A stretch of DNA of 64,000 nt from Neobacillus sp. PS3-34 (GTDB lineage Bacteria; Bacillota; Bacilli; Bacillales; Cytobacillaceae): assembly GCF_030915465.1 (NCBI RefSeq), contig NZ_CP133267.1:992001-1056000 (forward strand), written 5' to 3'. Under the pieces are notes generated by a model. That model was given only the letters and a program-made list of their open reading frames with translations. It did not search any database and was not told where the DNA came from. Position 1 is the stretch's first letter. The number at the start of each line of letters is the position of its first letter. Positions 41,210 through 50,953 of the stretch are shown here, piece by piece. A program made the translations under genes and the position numbers.

Positions 41210-42097
41210 TTAATTCCCTTCTGATTCAGCGATATGTTCCTTGATGACTTCCACAAATGCCTGAACTTGTTTCAGCTGAAAGGCTGATTCATACCCAAGC
41301 AGCCATGTATCCCGCTTTAATGGCTTCCCATGTTCATCTAAAAGAGGAATTTTATAAATATCCTTTTCAGCCCCGTTAAGGGTGATAGCCGGAAGAATGG
41401 CATACCCGATTCCATTGAAGGCCATTTGCTTACATGTTTCAATCTGGTCAACTACAACCGTCCTTTTAGGCGCAGTCTTAAAATGGCGGAGCCACCAATC
41501 TTGGATTTCCTGATAATAATTTGAATCGCTTTTAAATTGAATAAAGGGTCGGTCGGTTTCAAGCACTTGCTCCGGCCTAGTAATCTCCTTATCCACAAGG
41601 TATAGGCTGTCCTGAAAGAGATGGATTTTAACTCCTTTCCAATCAGGTGTACCTCTAATGATTCCAATTTGGACTTGATCATCATAAATGCATCTTAAAA
41701 TTTCGCTGCTCCAGCCGGTGATTAAGGATATCTTTGCCTGTGGATATCTTTCAATAAATTTTTTCAACACTTGCGGCAGCCAATTTTGTCCAACAATTGA
41801 AGCAACAGCTATTTTTAGGGTTCCAGACACTTCTGACTGAAGAGACTGCAGCGTTTCTCTTACCCTCTCCTGTTTTAAAAGAACCTCATCTACAAATTGA
41901 ATGACATTTTCTCCAGCGGCAGTAAGGGTCAGCCCCTTTTGCGAGCGGATAAACAACTTTGCCCCCCAGTCCTTCTCTATCGTTTGAAGCCTCTGAGAAA
42001 GTGCTGGCTGGGAAACAAACAGCCTTTCAGCCGCTTTTCGCATATTCATTTCCTGGGCTAGGACAGACAATAATTGAAATTCAGATAATGAAGACAT
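41210..42097 (-). CDS. ccpC: LysR-family regulator CcpC
   Basis: 295 residues. N-terminal winged HTH (LAQEMNMRKAAERLFVSQPA, LSQRLQTIEKDWG) matches CcpC, the citrate-responsive repressor of citZ and citB in Bacillus; the C-terminal part is the LysR effector domain. The start at 42097 follows GTGAGG. Position between ykuL and dapH is conserved, but an MFS exporter has been inserted on the upstream side. Confidence 0.9.
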   Translation of the reverse strand: MSSLSEFQLLSVLAQEMNMRKAAERLFVSQPALSQRLQTIEKDWGAKLFIRSQKGLTLTAAGENVIQFVDEVLLKQERVRETLQSLQSEVSGTLKIAVASIVGQNWLPQVLKKFIERYPQAKISLITGWSSEILRCIYDDQVQIGIIRGTPDWKGVKIHLFQDSLYLVDKEITRPEQVLETDRPFIQFKSDSNYYQEIQDWWLRHFKTAPKRTVVVDQIETCKQMAFNGIGYAILPAITLNGAEKDIYKIPLLDEHGKPLKRDTWLLGYESAFQLKQVQAFVEVIKEHIAESEGN

Positions 42098-42190
42098 ATT
42101 TTTCCTCACAAAAAAATTTTTTATTATTTGCTTTGGCACTTAATGATACTCATCATTTATTAAAATATTTTAAATACATGACAGTTCCGG

Positions 42191-43714
42191 TCATTGAAGC
42201 GGAGATTGGTCCTTCTTGGGCAGGAAAAGGATAAATAGTAAGCTGATAGCTGCAAATAACAGGACAGAAACATAAACAGAATGGAGCGATGCCGTTAGTC
42301 CTTCTTGCAATAAATTTCTAACAGATTCAGTAAGTTTGTTTCGCTGACTTTCATTTAAAAGAATATTGGCCGAATCAACATTCAGCTTCTTGCCTTCTCC
42401 AGATGCATGTCCGCCTATATAAGCTCTTAACTGGCTGTTTAAAATACCTCCCAGCAAGGCAGCGCCAACAGTGTTTCCGAGGTTGCGCATGAACATATTT
42501 GCCGCAGTCGCAATACCCCTTTGCTGCCAGCCGACTGTGCTTTGGATTGAAACAATAAATGCCGTGGAGGTTAACCCCATTCCAATCCCTACAAGGAAAG
42601 AACCTGTTGCGGCCAAAAAGGACCTGAGTCCCCAGACATAGCAACAAAAACGATGCTTCCCATTATTAAGGATACTCCCCCAATAATGGATGTGGCCCTA
42701 AAACCAAACTTCAAAAGCATACGGCAGGAGAGTGTGGACGCAATCGGCCAGCCAATGGACATGGCTGTCAAGGTAAAACCTGCAATAAGAGGCGGCTGCT
42801 CCATTACCCCCTGGACAAAGGCAGGCAGGAAGCTGGAGATTCCTATCAGCATAATTCCAGTCGTCAATGAAGTTATGTTTGCTATGAAAATGGAGCGCTC
42901 TTTCCATATATTAAAAGGCATTATGGGTTCAGAAGCCCGCCTTTCCCGAAGTATAAAGAAGAATAATGCTGCCGCACTTGCTCCCAACAAGCCCATTGAC
43001 TGTCCTGACGCCCAGCCCCAGCGGCTTCCGCCTTCCACAAGGGCAAACATCAATGTTGAAATAGCCATAGTCAAAAGCAATGCTCCTCCATAGTCAATTT
43101 CATGTCGTTTTCTTTCAACCTTTTCATGCAAAAAGAAATGCAAGCCAATAATGGACAGAATGCCAAGAGGAATGTTAACCCAGAAGACAAAATTCCAGCT
43201 CACATACTGTACCAGAAACCCTCCAATTGCCTGCCAGGACTGCTGAAATCCCCCAGACACTTGAAAGGTAGCCCTGAATCTTTGCCCGTTCCTCTTTCGT
43301 ATATATATCTCCTACAATGGTTGTAGCAATAGGCATGACAGCGCCTGCTCCAAACCCCTGAATTAGCCGGAAGACAATCAGCATTTTCATGGAATTAGCA
43401 AAACCGCACAGGATGGAACCGGTTAGAAATATGATAATTCCAAAAAATAAAATCGGCTTACGTCCAAATAGATCTGAAAGCTTTCCATAAATCAGGACAG
43501 TAACTGCATTCATCAGCAAGTATGCAGAGAAAACCCAGCTGTAAAGAGTAAAGCCTCCCAAATCACCGACAATTGCAGGCATTGCAGTAGAAACAATGGT
43601 TGCTTCCACCGCTCCCATAAACATAGCAAGCATCACTGACACCAATACAAGCGGCAGGTTGGTTTGTTTCTGAGCACCGCTTTTTTGCTGTTCTTTTTCT
43701 AACGGGACCCCCAT
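42191..43714 (-). pseudogene. DHA2-family (EmrB/QacA type) MFS exporter, frameshifted twice (about 43235 and 42612)
   Basis: Fourteen-helix drug:H+ antiporter. Motifs: VEATIVSTAMPAIVGDLGG (motif D1) in the first frame and YGKLSDLFGRKPILFFGI (motif A). The second frame carries QAIGGFLVQYVSWNFVFWVN; the third carries GIGMGLTSTAFIVSIQSTVG. The first break needs +2 (or -1), compatible with GGGCC reduced to GGC; the second needs +1 at GGCC 42611-42614. Corrected length 508. Substrate unknown. Not present here in B. subtilis; flanked by MITE copy 3. Confidence 0.85.
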
Positions 43715-43734
43715 TTAAACACCTCTTTGTTTTA

Positions 43735-44024
43735 GGCTGTTTTCGTATACTTTGCTGCTATTTAAAGAGTAGTTGATTTCCACTCCAGGATGCTCGCTTT
43801 CCGCGGGGCGGGCGGTGAGCATCCTCGGCGCACAGCGCCTGTGGGGTCTCACCTGTCCCGCTGCTCCCGCAGGACGTTGAATCAGCTTCCTAAAATCAAC
43901 ATGGCACGAAGGAAATGCGAGAGCATTTTCGAGGAGCTCGCACCTTCCGTTCCAATCAACTTCTTTTTCAACGATTTGTTTTTAAAAACCTATTTACAAA
44001 ACAACAACCTTTTAGAAAACAGCC
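43735..44024 (+). mobile_element. MITE-like repeat family A, copy 3 (long form)
   Basis: 290 bp with GGCTGTTTTC and GAAAACAGCC termini. It is flanked on both sides by TTGTTTTA, a perfect 8-bp direct repeat. The internal module is present. It lies between the exporter gene and ykuL. Confidence 0.92.
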
Positions 44025-44048
44025 TTGTTTTAAAACTAATATGGCTCC

Positions 44049-44519
44049 CTAAAAGGGAGCCTGGGCATTGTTTTTATTTTTGTTTAATTTTCTAATATGC
44101 TTGTTTAAAGTGTTTAATACAGTACTTCTTGGCAAAATCCCTTCAAAATATCCTTTTTCCGTTTCAACACATAAAAAAGGGTGGTTTACCAATAATTCTA
44201 AACAGGATTTCAATGATTCCGTCATTTTTACACGAGGGACTTTTTGGTTCATAATCTCTTCCACTCGTTTCTTCTCAAGCTGTTCAAATTCAATTCTCTC
44301 CAACCCAAGAATGGAGTCCATGATAATTGGAGTACTGATCAAGCCATGAAGTTTATATTGTGGATCCAGGACTGGAATCGCAGTATATCCGCTTTTAGTT
44401 AATACCAATAATGCATGTTCTAGGTTATTGCCAATTTGTACATGAGCAACACGTTCCGAAGGAATCATCAAATCGTTCATGTTAATTTCTAAAAAATCCC
44501 CACTGTGAAGACTGATCAT
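44049..44519 (-). CDS. ykuL: CBS-domain protein YkuL
   Basis: 156 residues with paired CBS motifs: IGNNLEHALLVLTKSGYTAI with PVLDPQYKLHGLIST, then a second half ending CVETEKGYFEGILPRSTVLN. CBS pairs usually bind adenine nucleotides (c-di-AMP binding has been reported for relatives such as DarB). The start at 44519 has GAGGAG 8 bp upstream. In B. subtilis ykuL lies next to ccpC; here the exporter and a MITE separate them. Confidence 0.88.
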   Translation of the reverse strand: MISLHSGDFLEINMNDLMIPSERVAHVQIGNNLEHALLVLTKSGYTAIPVLDPQYKLHGLISTPIIMDSILGLERIEFEQLEKKRVEEIMNQKVPRVKMTESLKSCLELLVNHPFLCVETEKGYFEGILPRSTVLNTLNKHIRKLNKNKNNAQAPF

Positions 44520-44598
44520 CGCGAAAACTCCTCAATGTTTGTTTTACCACATGTATATTCTAACACAGTTTTCGGGGGACTGTCTTTTAAAGATAATC

Positions 44599-44742
44599 TT
44601 AACCCTTGCTTGTTTCGATATTTTTAAGCGTAAAATGGCAACGGGGACATTGATAAATAACATTTTGATTTGACTGCGCTGTTAATACTAGGTTTATTTC
44701 CGATTCAAGTTTGCACATAGGGCATTTAACAAGTGGAACCAT
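44599..44742 (-). CDS. 47-residue zinc-ribbon protein
   Basis: Starts MVPLVKCPMCKLESEINLVL and contains a second pair CPRC 22 residues later, so CPxC-N21-CPxC can bind one zinc. AGGTG lies 9 bp before the ATG. The place is where B. subtilis has ykuK and abbA, and neither was found here. Function unknown; perhaps a small nucleic-acid or protein-binding ribbon. Too short for standard gene calling. Confidence 0.7.
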   Translation of the reverse strand: MVPLVKCPMCKLESEINLVLTAQSNQNVIYQCPRCHFTLKNIETSKG

Positions 44743-44846
44743 TTATACTTCACCTCACCCTATAGGATGCCTTAAATCGTTACTTGAATTCAGCAGTAGC
44801 TTATAAAATGCTCTGTTAACTTTTACTGTTGGTTTTATAAAAAATG

Positions 44847-44861
44847 CTGTTTTCGTATACG
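44847..44861 (+). repeat. Isolated end of repeat family A
   Basis: GCTGTTTTCGTATAC equals the left end of the family A elements, followed by degenerate GTTGTTGATTG. No core follows, so it is a solo end about 50 bp from truncated copy 4. Confidence 0.6.
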
Positions 44862-44914
44862 CTGTTAAACGATGTTGTTGATTGTAAGGGAGCAGATTCC
44901 CTTTCTTTTTTATA

Positions 44915-45181
44915 GGCTGTTTTCTAAAAGATTGTTGTTATGTAAATATGTTTTAAAAAGAAAAAAGTTGAAAAAGAAGTTGATTGGAACGGAAGGTGCG
45001 AGCTCCTCGAAAATGCTATCGCATTTCCTTCGTGCGGTGTTGATTCTAGGGAGCTGATTCAACGTCCTGCGGGAGCAGCGGGACAGGTGAGACCCCACAG
45101 GCGCTGTGCGCCGAAGAGGCTCACCGCCCGCCCCGCGGAAAGCGAGCATCCTGGAGTGAAAATCAACTACTCCTTATATAA
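44915..45181 (-). mobile_element. MITE-like repeat family A, copy 4 (truncated)
   Basis: It begins with GGCTGTTTTCTAAAAG, contains the internal module and GC-rich core, but stops after AATCAACTACTCCTTATATAA; the final GTATACGAAAACAGCC is missing. The lost end may correspond to the solo end at 44847-44861. Confidence 0.85.
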
Positions 45182-45206
45182 CAAAAAAAGAAGCCATAAT
45201 GGCTTC

Positions 45207-45443
45207 TTATTGGATTAGATCAAAGATTTCAATCGTAATCATATCAATATTATCAAACTGATAGCGTTTTGGCTTTTCCTTGTCGCTATATACTTCCAAT
45301 TCAAACGTTTCCGTCTTTGGATGGAATGTTACCTGACATTTTCTTTCACCATTCACTTCGAAATAGCGCTGGGCAGGTTCACTAACGGTTGATTGTTCCT
45401 GAAGGTTTTTTAAACGTGTTATTATTCCTTGAAGCTGTGACAT
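45207..45443 (-). CDS. ykuJ: YkuJ family protein (DUF1797)
   Basis: 78 residues starting MSQLQGIITRLKNLQEQ, with PAQRYFEVNGERKCQVTFHP and FDNIDMITIEIFDLIQ, a close match to B. subtilis YkuJ (79 residues). Soluble, function unknown. GGAGAGAGAGC lies before the ATG at 45443; the frame extends to 45554 without similarity. Confidence 0.92.
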   Translation of the reverse strand: MSQLQGIITRLKNLQEQSTVSEPAQRYFEVNGERKCQVTFHPKTETFELEVYSDKEKPKRYQFDNIDMITIEIFDLIQ

Positions 45444-45618
45444 GCTCTCTCTCCTTTCAAACAAAAAGCGTATACCCATAGGTTTCACTTCTGGCATGTT
45501 TCTATCCCAATGGATTATTTTCAGAATTTTCATTCGCAATTCTTTACATACCAATACTTACAGCATAAAATAATGACAGGTATTTGTCCAAGCAAAATTA
45601 ATATAATGGGGTGTTTTT

Positions 45619-46581
45619 TTGAAAAAACCTATACGATTGGACGAAAAGATATTTTTAATTGACGATTTAGATTTGAATGTAAGTGGAAGAACCGGAAGCT
45701 ATATCCTAATGGAAGAGGAACTCACCATCATAGAAACGTGCACTAGCCATTCCGTACCATTTATTTTGGAAGGCTTGAAAGAAATTGGCCGTTCACCAGA
45801 AGAAGTAAAATATATCATTGTGACACATATCCACCTTGATCACTCAGGAGGTGCCGGTTTACTTCTAACATATTGCCCTGAGGCAAAAATAATTGTTCAT
45901 CCCAAAGGCGCTAAGCATTTAGCAGATCCTTCAAAACTGATTACTGGTGCAAAGGCAGTATATAAAGAACAATTTGAAGAACTGTTCGATCCTATTTTGC
46001 CTATTCCTCCGGATAGAATTATTACAAAGACCCACGAGGACACATTGACAATAGGTCCTGAATGCACTCTTAGTTTTTTTGACACACCAGGCCATGCCAA
46101 TCATCATTTCAGTATTTATCATCCGGGCGTTAATGGCATGTTCACAGGCGACACTGCAGGTGTCACATATCCTCAGCTCGCTCACCTTGGTATAGACTTA
46201 TTCCTTCCATCCACTTCACCTAATCAGTTTGATCCTGAGAAAATGCTTCAATCCATTGAATTGTATGAACAAAAACAGCTCACTTCTCTGTTTTTTGGCC
46301 ATTATGGCTCTTCTAACAGGCTAGAAGAGGTATATCGCCAAATCCGGTATTGGCTGCCTATCTTCGTGAAGGAAGCTGAAAGGATATTTGCCCAAAATGC
46401 TTTGAATGACAATGCGGTAGAGCTCCTGAAGGAAAGCTTGTATTCTAAGGTAACCTCCTCTCTTAGTGAAGTGAACATAAATTCAGACCATGAATTCTTT
46501 AAAATTTTGAACCTTGATTTATCCGTCTCCTCTATGGGGCTAATCGATTATTTGGTAAAAAAAGAATCCGATCGTGAATAA
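45619..46581 (+). CDS. MBL-fold metallo-hydrolase
   Basis: 320 residues. Metal-binding motif THIHLDHSGGAG (about 70-81), then FDTPGHANHHFSI, MFTGDTAG and LFFGHYGSS complete a di-zinc MBL active site. It resembles glyoxalase-II-like and flavodiiron-type hydrolases, but the substrate is unknown. The start is TTG at 45619 with GGGGTG upstream. It is divergent from ykuJ and followed by a terminator at 46603-46634. Not part of the B. subtilis yku order. Confidence 0.82.
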   Translation: MKKPIRLDEKIFLIDDLDLNVSGRTGSYILMEEELTIIETCTSHSVPFILEGLKEIGRSPEEVKYIIVTHIHLDHSGGAGLLLTYCPEAKIIVHPKGAKHLADPSKLITGAKAVYKEQFEELFDPILPIPPDRIITKTHEDTLTIGPECTLSFFDTPGHANHHFSIYHPGVNGMFTGDTAGVTYPQLAHLGIDLFLPSTSPNQFDPEKMLQSIELYEQKQLTSLFFGHYGSSNRLEEVYRQIRYWLPIFVKEAERIFAQNALNDNAVELLKESLYSKVTSSLSEVNINSDHEFFKILNLDLSVSSMGLIDYLVKKESDRE

Positions 46582-46602
46582 ATTTTTTAATTACATACAA
46601 AT

Positions 46603-46634
46603 AAGAAACCGCTTTATCAAGCGGTTTCTTTAAT
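46603..46634 (+). terminator. Terminator after the MBL hydrolase
   Basis: AAGAAACCGCTT pairs with AAGCGGTTTCTT around TATC. Confidence 0.82.
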
Positions 46635-46674
46635 TTGAACTGCTATTTAAAACAATAGGCTTGTCCACTTATAT

Positions 46675-47172
46675 TTACTTAATTGATTCTTTAATGATTT
46701 CGTCTGGAATCTGGTTATAGAGATACTTGGAAATCTTCCATTCACCAGAAATATTTTCAATCAGAATACCCTCATAATGGCTTTTATATCCAACCGGACC
46801 TTCCGTTCTTTCAGGAAAGTATTCAAATACATATACTTTATTCGATTTAATTACTACCCTTGTATTATCGGAAAACTGATAAAAAGGAATATAATATTTA
46901 GCGAAGTCTGATCCATATGTAATATACTTTCCATTTTTCTCAGCCACGTTTTCTTTCAAAAAAACCTCCTGGTATTTATCTGTAAAATACGGCTCCAGGA
47001 TTTTGTTGATATCATCCTTGCTTCTTTCTTTTTCACTAAGTGCCACTTGTGCTTGAAATGCTTCCTTTAGGAAACTGAATACATCATCACGATTATTAAA
47101 TTCCATTTTGGCTTTAGGGGATAAAGGTATTAATAAACAAAAAATAAATAATAAGAGCATTAACTTTTTCAT
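46675..47172 (-). CDS. Secreted DUF3993-like protein
   Basis: 165 residues with a signal peptide (KKLMLLLFIFCLLIPLSPKA) and a mature part starting FNNRDDVFSFLKEAFQAQVA. Later segments such as DINKILEPYFTDKYQEVFL and HYEGILIENISGEWKISKY suggest an NTF2/DUF3993-type fold. No lipobox, so secreted or loosely bound. Function unknown; the family is named with moderate certainty. GGGAGG lies upstream of the ATG. Confidence 0.65.
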   Translation of the reverse strand: MKKLMLLLFIFCLLIPLSPKAKMEFNNRDDVFSFLKEAFQAQVALSEKERSKDDINKILEPYFTDKYQEVFLKENVAEKNGKYITYGSDFAKYYIPFYQFSDNTRVVIKSNKVYVFEYFPERTEGPVGYKSHYEGILIENISGEWKISKYLYNQIPDEIIKESIK

Positions 47173-47494
47173 GTTCCTTCCCTCCCTTTAACTTGTCCAA
47201 TCGTAAGTAATATTCATTTTACCAGTATTAATGTCTTCATTTTGAATATTTCGTTCGCAAAAATACATCAGCATTAGACATCATAAGTATTACTATTTAA
47301 ACTACCCGAATTTCCAATTTTTTAACTTATATTCTCTTTTTGATGTATAAAATAAGACGTTGTGCCTATAGGAATGGACGGATTCCAGTGATGAGTAAAG
47401 TCTTTTTGTCGGTACAACTCGGATACAATTGGAAAATGTCGTTACAGCCACAACATAATTCCCCTTTAAAATAAAAAGGCCCCTGGCTGGAGGC
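47173..47494. other. 321-bp intergenic region
   Basis: No gene seen. Near its left-gene side it should hold the promoter of the secreted protein gene. At 47468-47493 a GGCC-rich hairpin followed on the minus strand by TTTTTATTTT ends the next leftward gene. Confidence 0.5.
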
Positions 47495-47734
47495 CTAACG
47501 GAATATATTAAAAGCTACAAAAAGAATGATCAGTAAAACCAGGGCAAAGAAAACGCCGTATGACAAAAAAATCGGGTTGCGCAAATAGGCATGCTGCTGA
47601 ACCGGCTTTTCAATTTTGGAATCCAGTTCACCTTCCACCACCTTCTGCTGCCTGGTAAGATACCATGTGTAAAGAAGAGAAACCGCCAAAATCCCGAGAA
47701 CCAGAATAGAAAAAAAGGTAAAATTAAAACTCAC
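47495..47734 (-). CDS. Small membrane protein of unknown function
   Basis: 79 residues, with an N-terminal helix (about 5-24), a polar loop of about 28 residues (QQKVVEGELDSKIEKPVQQH) and a C-terminal helix (about 55-77). Two membrane spans are likely. GGGAGATGACCTGTG precedes the ATG. It lies downstream of ykuI in the same direction and ends in a GC-rich terminator. No family recognised. Confidence 0.6.
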   Translation of the reverse strand: MSFNFTFFSILVLGILAVSLLYTWYLTRQQKVVEGELDSKIEKPVQQHAYLRNPIFLSYGVFFALVLLIILFVAFNIFR

Positions 47735-47800
47735 AGGTCATCTCCCCTATGCAAAAGTTTATTTTTAAACTTCCACATCGGGAATTTTCTATACATGGGT

Positions 47801-49013
47801 TTACAATAGACCATCCTGTTCGAATAAGTATTCATGTGATATATCGATAAATAAAAATTCTTTTGGATTTATCGGAAAAGAAAATGTTCGGATCGGTTCC
47901 CCTGTTTCAATATCACTATAGAGATCCGATAAGATACCCTTTTTTTCATTCCTCATTTTTATGATATTTTCCAGGAAGTACGGTCGCCAGCTCCAATTTT
48001 TATGAATATATTCCATCTGCGTAATCCAACCATTCGCCTGGCTTTTTGAAAAATTAGGCGAAAGCTGGAATCCATCCTCATCACAAACATACATCCTAAA
48101 AGCAATAAGATCCATTTCCCGCATTAAGGAAAGGAATAATTCCTCATATCCTGGTTTCTTAATTTTAATAACAATTGACTGAACTTGAATATGAAACGAT
48201 TCCGCAGCCGAATAGATGGCCTGAAGCTTTTTCTTTTCAGAAAAAATAAAGCCATGAAATTCCTTCTTCAACTTTTCCTTAAAAAATTCAGACCCAATAA
48301 ATTCAGAAGATGGCTGACTTAAATAAAAGCCCTGATAATATCTGCCGCCGTTTTTCCAGGCAAAATATAGCTGGTAATCCATTTCAATGTTTTCAAATAA
48401 TAGCTCTGCCCCAATTTTTCTCGCCAGTAAAGATAAAGTAAACATCATATCCTGAAAGGCTGTTCCAGTTGCTGTCGATCTTAAAGCACCTAAATTAACC
48501 TTTAGAATATCAGGCTCGAGCAAGCCAAGGAGATCCATTGTGTTATTGTCAAAATCCTTCTTTGCCACCGCAATTTTGATACCATAGGTACGATAATAAT
48601 TAAGCAAGTGGACTAGCTGGTGATTCTCACCAGTAAATTTCGCATCCGAAATTTCCAGCACTAGCCTATCTAAGGGAAGTCCATCTTTTTCAAACGCCAA
48701 TAACTGCTCTAAAAACGGCTCTCCATCCTGGTACATTAATAGCTCTGCAGTCCGGTTAATAAATAATTTTTCAGTTGCTTCCAAACGGGATGCCATTTCT
48801 ACAGCTTTTATCAAAAGTAGCTGATCAACTTCGAATTTATATTCATCAGGGATTTCTGCGTCTTCAAAAAAGGCCAAGACTTTGTACATTACCATCCTTT
48901 ATAAAGCGTCCCAACACTTCATAACCGATAACCCTTTGTTCGTCCGCACTAACAATCGGCTGAAAATATGGCATTATGCAATCTAAGTTCGTAAGGATGT
49001 CTAAAGCATCCAT
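47801..49013 (-). pseudogene. ykuI: EAL-domain protein YkuI, frameshifted at about 48873
   Basis: A c-di-GMP-binding degenerate EAL domain plus a C-terminal PAS-like YkuI domain. The main frame covers about 360 residues (FEDAEIPDEYKFEVDQLL to YLFEQDGLL). The true N-terminus lies in another frame from ATG 49013: MDALDILTNLDCIMPYFQP, then VIGYEVLGRFI (EVL instead of EAL). The junction is at GGCC 48872-48875 plus a T-run and needs +2 (or -1). Corrected length about 404 against 407 in B. subtilis. GGAGG precedes 49013. Confidence 0.9.
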
Positions 49014-49155
49014 GCCAGTACCTCCAATTAAATAAACTTTTCATTATTATATCATACGCTATACTCTATAGTATTTAATGCAAAATGATACCATTATAAG
49101 CTTGCAGAAATAAACGAAGACTATAGATAGGCCCAATTGGAAAGGGGATAAGTAT

Positions 49156-49977
49156 TTGAAAAAACTTTATTTTTTGGCTTTACTGCTTCCTGGTTTGATA
49201 GGTTGCAGCGAGTATGAAGAAAAAAGTTTCAAAAATGCTCCCGAGACAATAAGTCCAGTAAAACTTTCCGATCAAAAAAAGGTGGCAGACAGGGATGATA
49301 GCCTGCCACTTCCTGCTGTCAATAATGCAAACAGGATGCCCGCAAAAACCTCTGTATCATCCGGACAGCAGCCAATGAAAAACCATCAAATGCTTAATGT
49401 TGTTCAAATTAACCAAAATCCTGAGCTTAAGTATGGATGTGAAATAACAAGTACTGCTATGATGCTCTCTTATGCCGGAGTTAAAACGAATAAAATGCAA
49501 CTATTTTATTCAGTTAAAAAGGACCCTGACCCGCTGATAAAGTCAAGGAATGGGGATATAATCCGGTGGGGAGATCCTGATGTGGGCTTCGTTGGAGATA
49601 TGACTGGTAGAAGAGCAGGATATGCGGTTTTTGATAAACCAATGGTGGATCTCGTTAACCGGTATTTACCCGGCCGGGCGGTCAATTTGACTAACCGTCC
49701 TTTTGACGAGGTATTATTGCATGTTTCAAAGGGATATCCTGTAGTTGTGTGGACAACAGGTGATTTCCGTCTCCCTGACAGATGGGAATCATGGTCCCAT
49801 GGCCGGCAGACAATCAGAACGCCGCTTGATTTGCATGCTGTGGTTCTTGTTGGGTATGACCGTCACTTTGTTTATATAAATGACCCTCTCTCAGGAAGAA
49901 AACAGCTGCGAATTGAAAAAAATCGGTTTATTGCATCCTGGAAGGCATTGAAATCAAGGGCTGTTTCATATCATTAG
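49156..49977 (+). CDS. C39-like cysteine peptidase domain lipoprotein
   Basis: 273 residues: lipobox GLIGCS, a low-complexity linker (about 20-75), then a papain-like C39_2 domain with catalytic Cys in LKYGCEITSTAMML, His in DLHAVVLVGYD and the third residue in YINDPLSG. Such proteins are cell-surface peptidases of unknown target. The start is TTG at 49156, 8 bp after AAAGGGG. Divergent from ykuI; not at this place in B. subtilis. Confidence 0.83.
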   Translation: MKKLYFLALLLPGLIGCSEYEEKSFKNAPETISPVKLSDQKKVADRDDSLPLPAVNNANRMPAKTSVSSGQQPMKNHQMLNVVQINQNPELKYGCEITSTAMMLSYAGVKTNKMQLFYSVKKDPDPLIKSRNGDIIRWGDPDVGFVGDMTGRRAGYAVFDKPMVDLVNRYLPGRAVNLTNRPFDEVLLHVSKGYPVVVWTTGDFRLPDRWESWSHGRQTIRTPLDLHAVVLVGYDRHFVYINDPLSGRKQLRIEKNRFIASWKALKSRAVSYH

Positions 49978-49983
49978 AAAAAT

Positions 49984-50019
49984 GCCCGGCTGAGTGACTA
50001 TCTCAGCCGGGTTTTTTTT
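49984..50019. terminator. Terminator between the C39-like gene and fadH
   Basis: CCCGGCTGAG pairs with CTCAGCCGGG around TGACTAT, followed by eight T. Confidence 0.9.
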
Positions 50020-50781
50020 AGAAAGGATGGGGACTTAGCCATTGACCGCCGTCCATAGTGATACATTCTCCATTAATATATACAGCGGCATCTGAGCTTA
50101 GAAAAAAGGCGAGTTCTGCAATTTCCTCGGGTTTACCAAGCCTGCCTAAAGGAACACTTTCCAACGTTCTTCTAGCTGCTTCCTCCGATTCCCAAAGCTT
50201 ATCAGCACCCCCTGTTCTTTCAATTGGGCCAGGAGCGATTGCATTTACACGGATTCCATACTTTTTCCCCATTCAACTGCAAGGGTTCTTGTCATAGACA
50301 GCACACCTGCTTTCGCAGCTGCCGAATGAATGACACCTGCTCCTGCATTCCAGGCATATGTAGCAACCATATTAATAATACTTCCTTTAATCCCTTTTTC
50401 AATCCAATACTTTCCTACCTCACTGCTGCAATAAAAGGTTCCATTCAACACAATATTAATAACTGAATTCCATCCATTTGGACTTAGTTTTTCTGCCGGA
50501 CATATAAAATTCCCTGCTGCGTTATTTACGAGGATATCAACGGTCCCAAAATGTTCGGTTGTCTCCTTAACCATTCGTTTTACATCTTCAATTTCCCTGA
50601 CATCCATTTGAATGGCAAGTACCTGTCCTGATTCCATTGCAATCTCGTTTTTTGCTTCTTCAAGCCTCTCTATGGATCTTCCAGTTATTACTACTTTTGC
50701 ACCAGCCCGAGCGAACTTTTTAGCCATATACTTCCCCATGCCGTTTGAGCCACCAGTAATAATTGCCACTTTTCCCTGCAT
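50018..50781 (-). pseudogene. fadH: 2,4-dienoyl-CoA reductase (SDR), frameshifted at about 50269
   Basis: NADPH-dependent reductase for beta-oxidation of unsaturated fatty acids. Rossmann motif ITGGSNGMGKYMAKKFA and VDILVNNAAGNF are in the first frame; RVNAIAPGPIERTGG is in the second. One base added in the GGGGAAAAA run at 50266-50272 gives VEWGKKYGIRVNAI and 254 residues, the length of B. subtilis FadH (YkuF). The active site reads HSAAAKAG instead of YxxxK, as in peroxisomal dienoyl-CoA reductases. A FadR box lies upstream. Confidence 0.9.
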
Positions 50782-50800
50782 TTTATTTCCCCCTTTAAAG

Positions 50801-50818
50801 TGAATGATTATTCATTTT
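50801..50818. promoter_or_regulatory. FadR operator upstream of fadH
   Basis: TGAATGATTATTCATTTT matches the Bacillus FadR consensus TGAATGAnTAnTCATTCA at all fixed positions except the last two. It is 20-37 bp upstream of the fadH start, fitting FadR repression relieved by long-chain acyl-CoA. Confidence 0.75.
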
Positions 50819-50953
50819 TATCTTATCATAATATATGAATATTCTTACAACTTTAAGGGGCTTTTCTTATAAAATTAGACAGGCGCATTAAATAGCTTAT
50901 TCCATAAAATAATCAAGAAATACCAGATATAAAATTTAAGAGGAGGTTCCAAG

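Noticed and set aside
42653..43093. 146-codon open frame opposite the MFS gene
   Set aside because: Antisense shadow of a GC-richer membrane gene; no start signal and no protein-like pattern.
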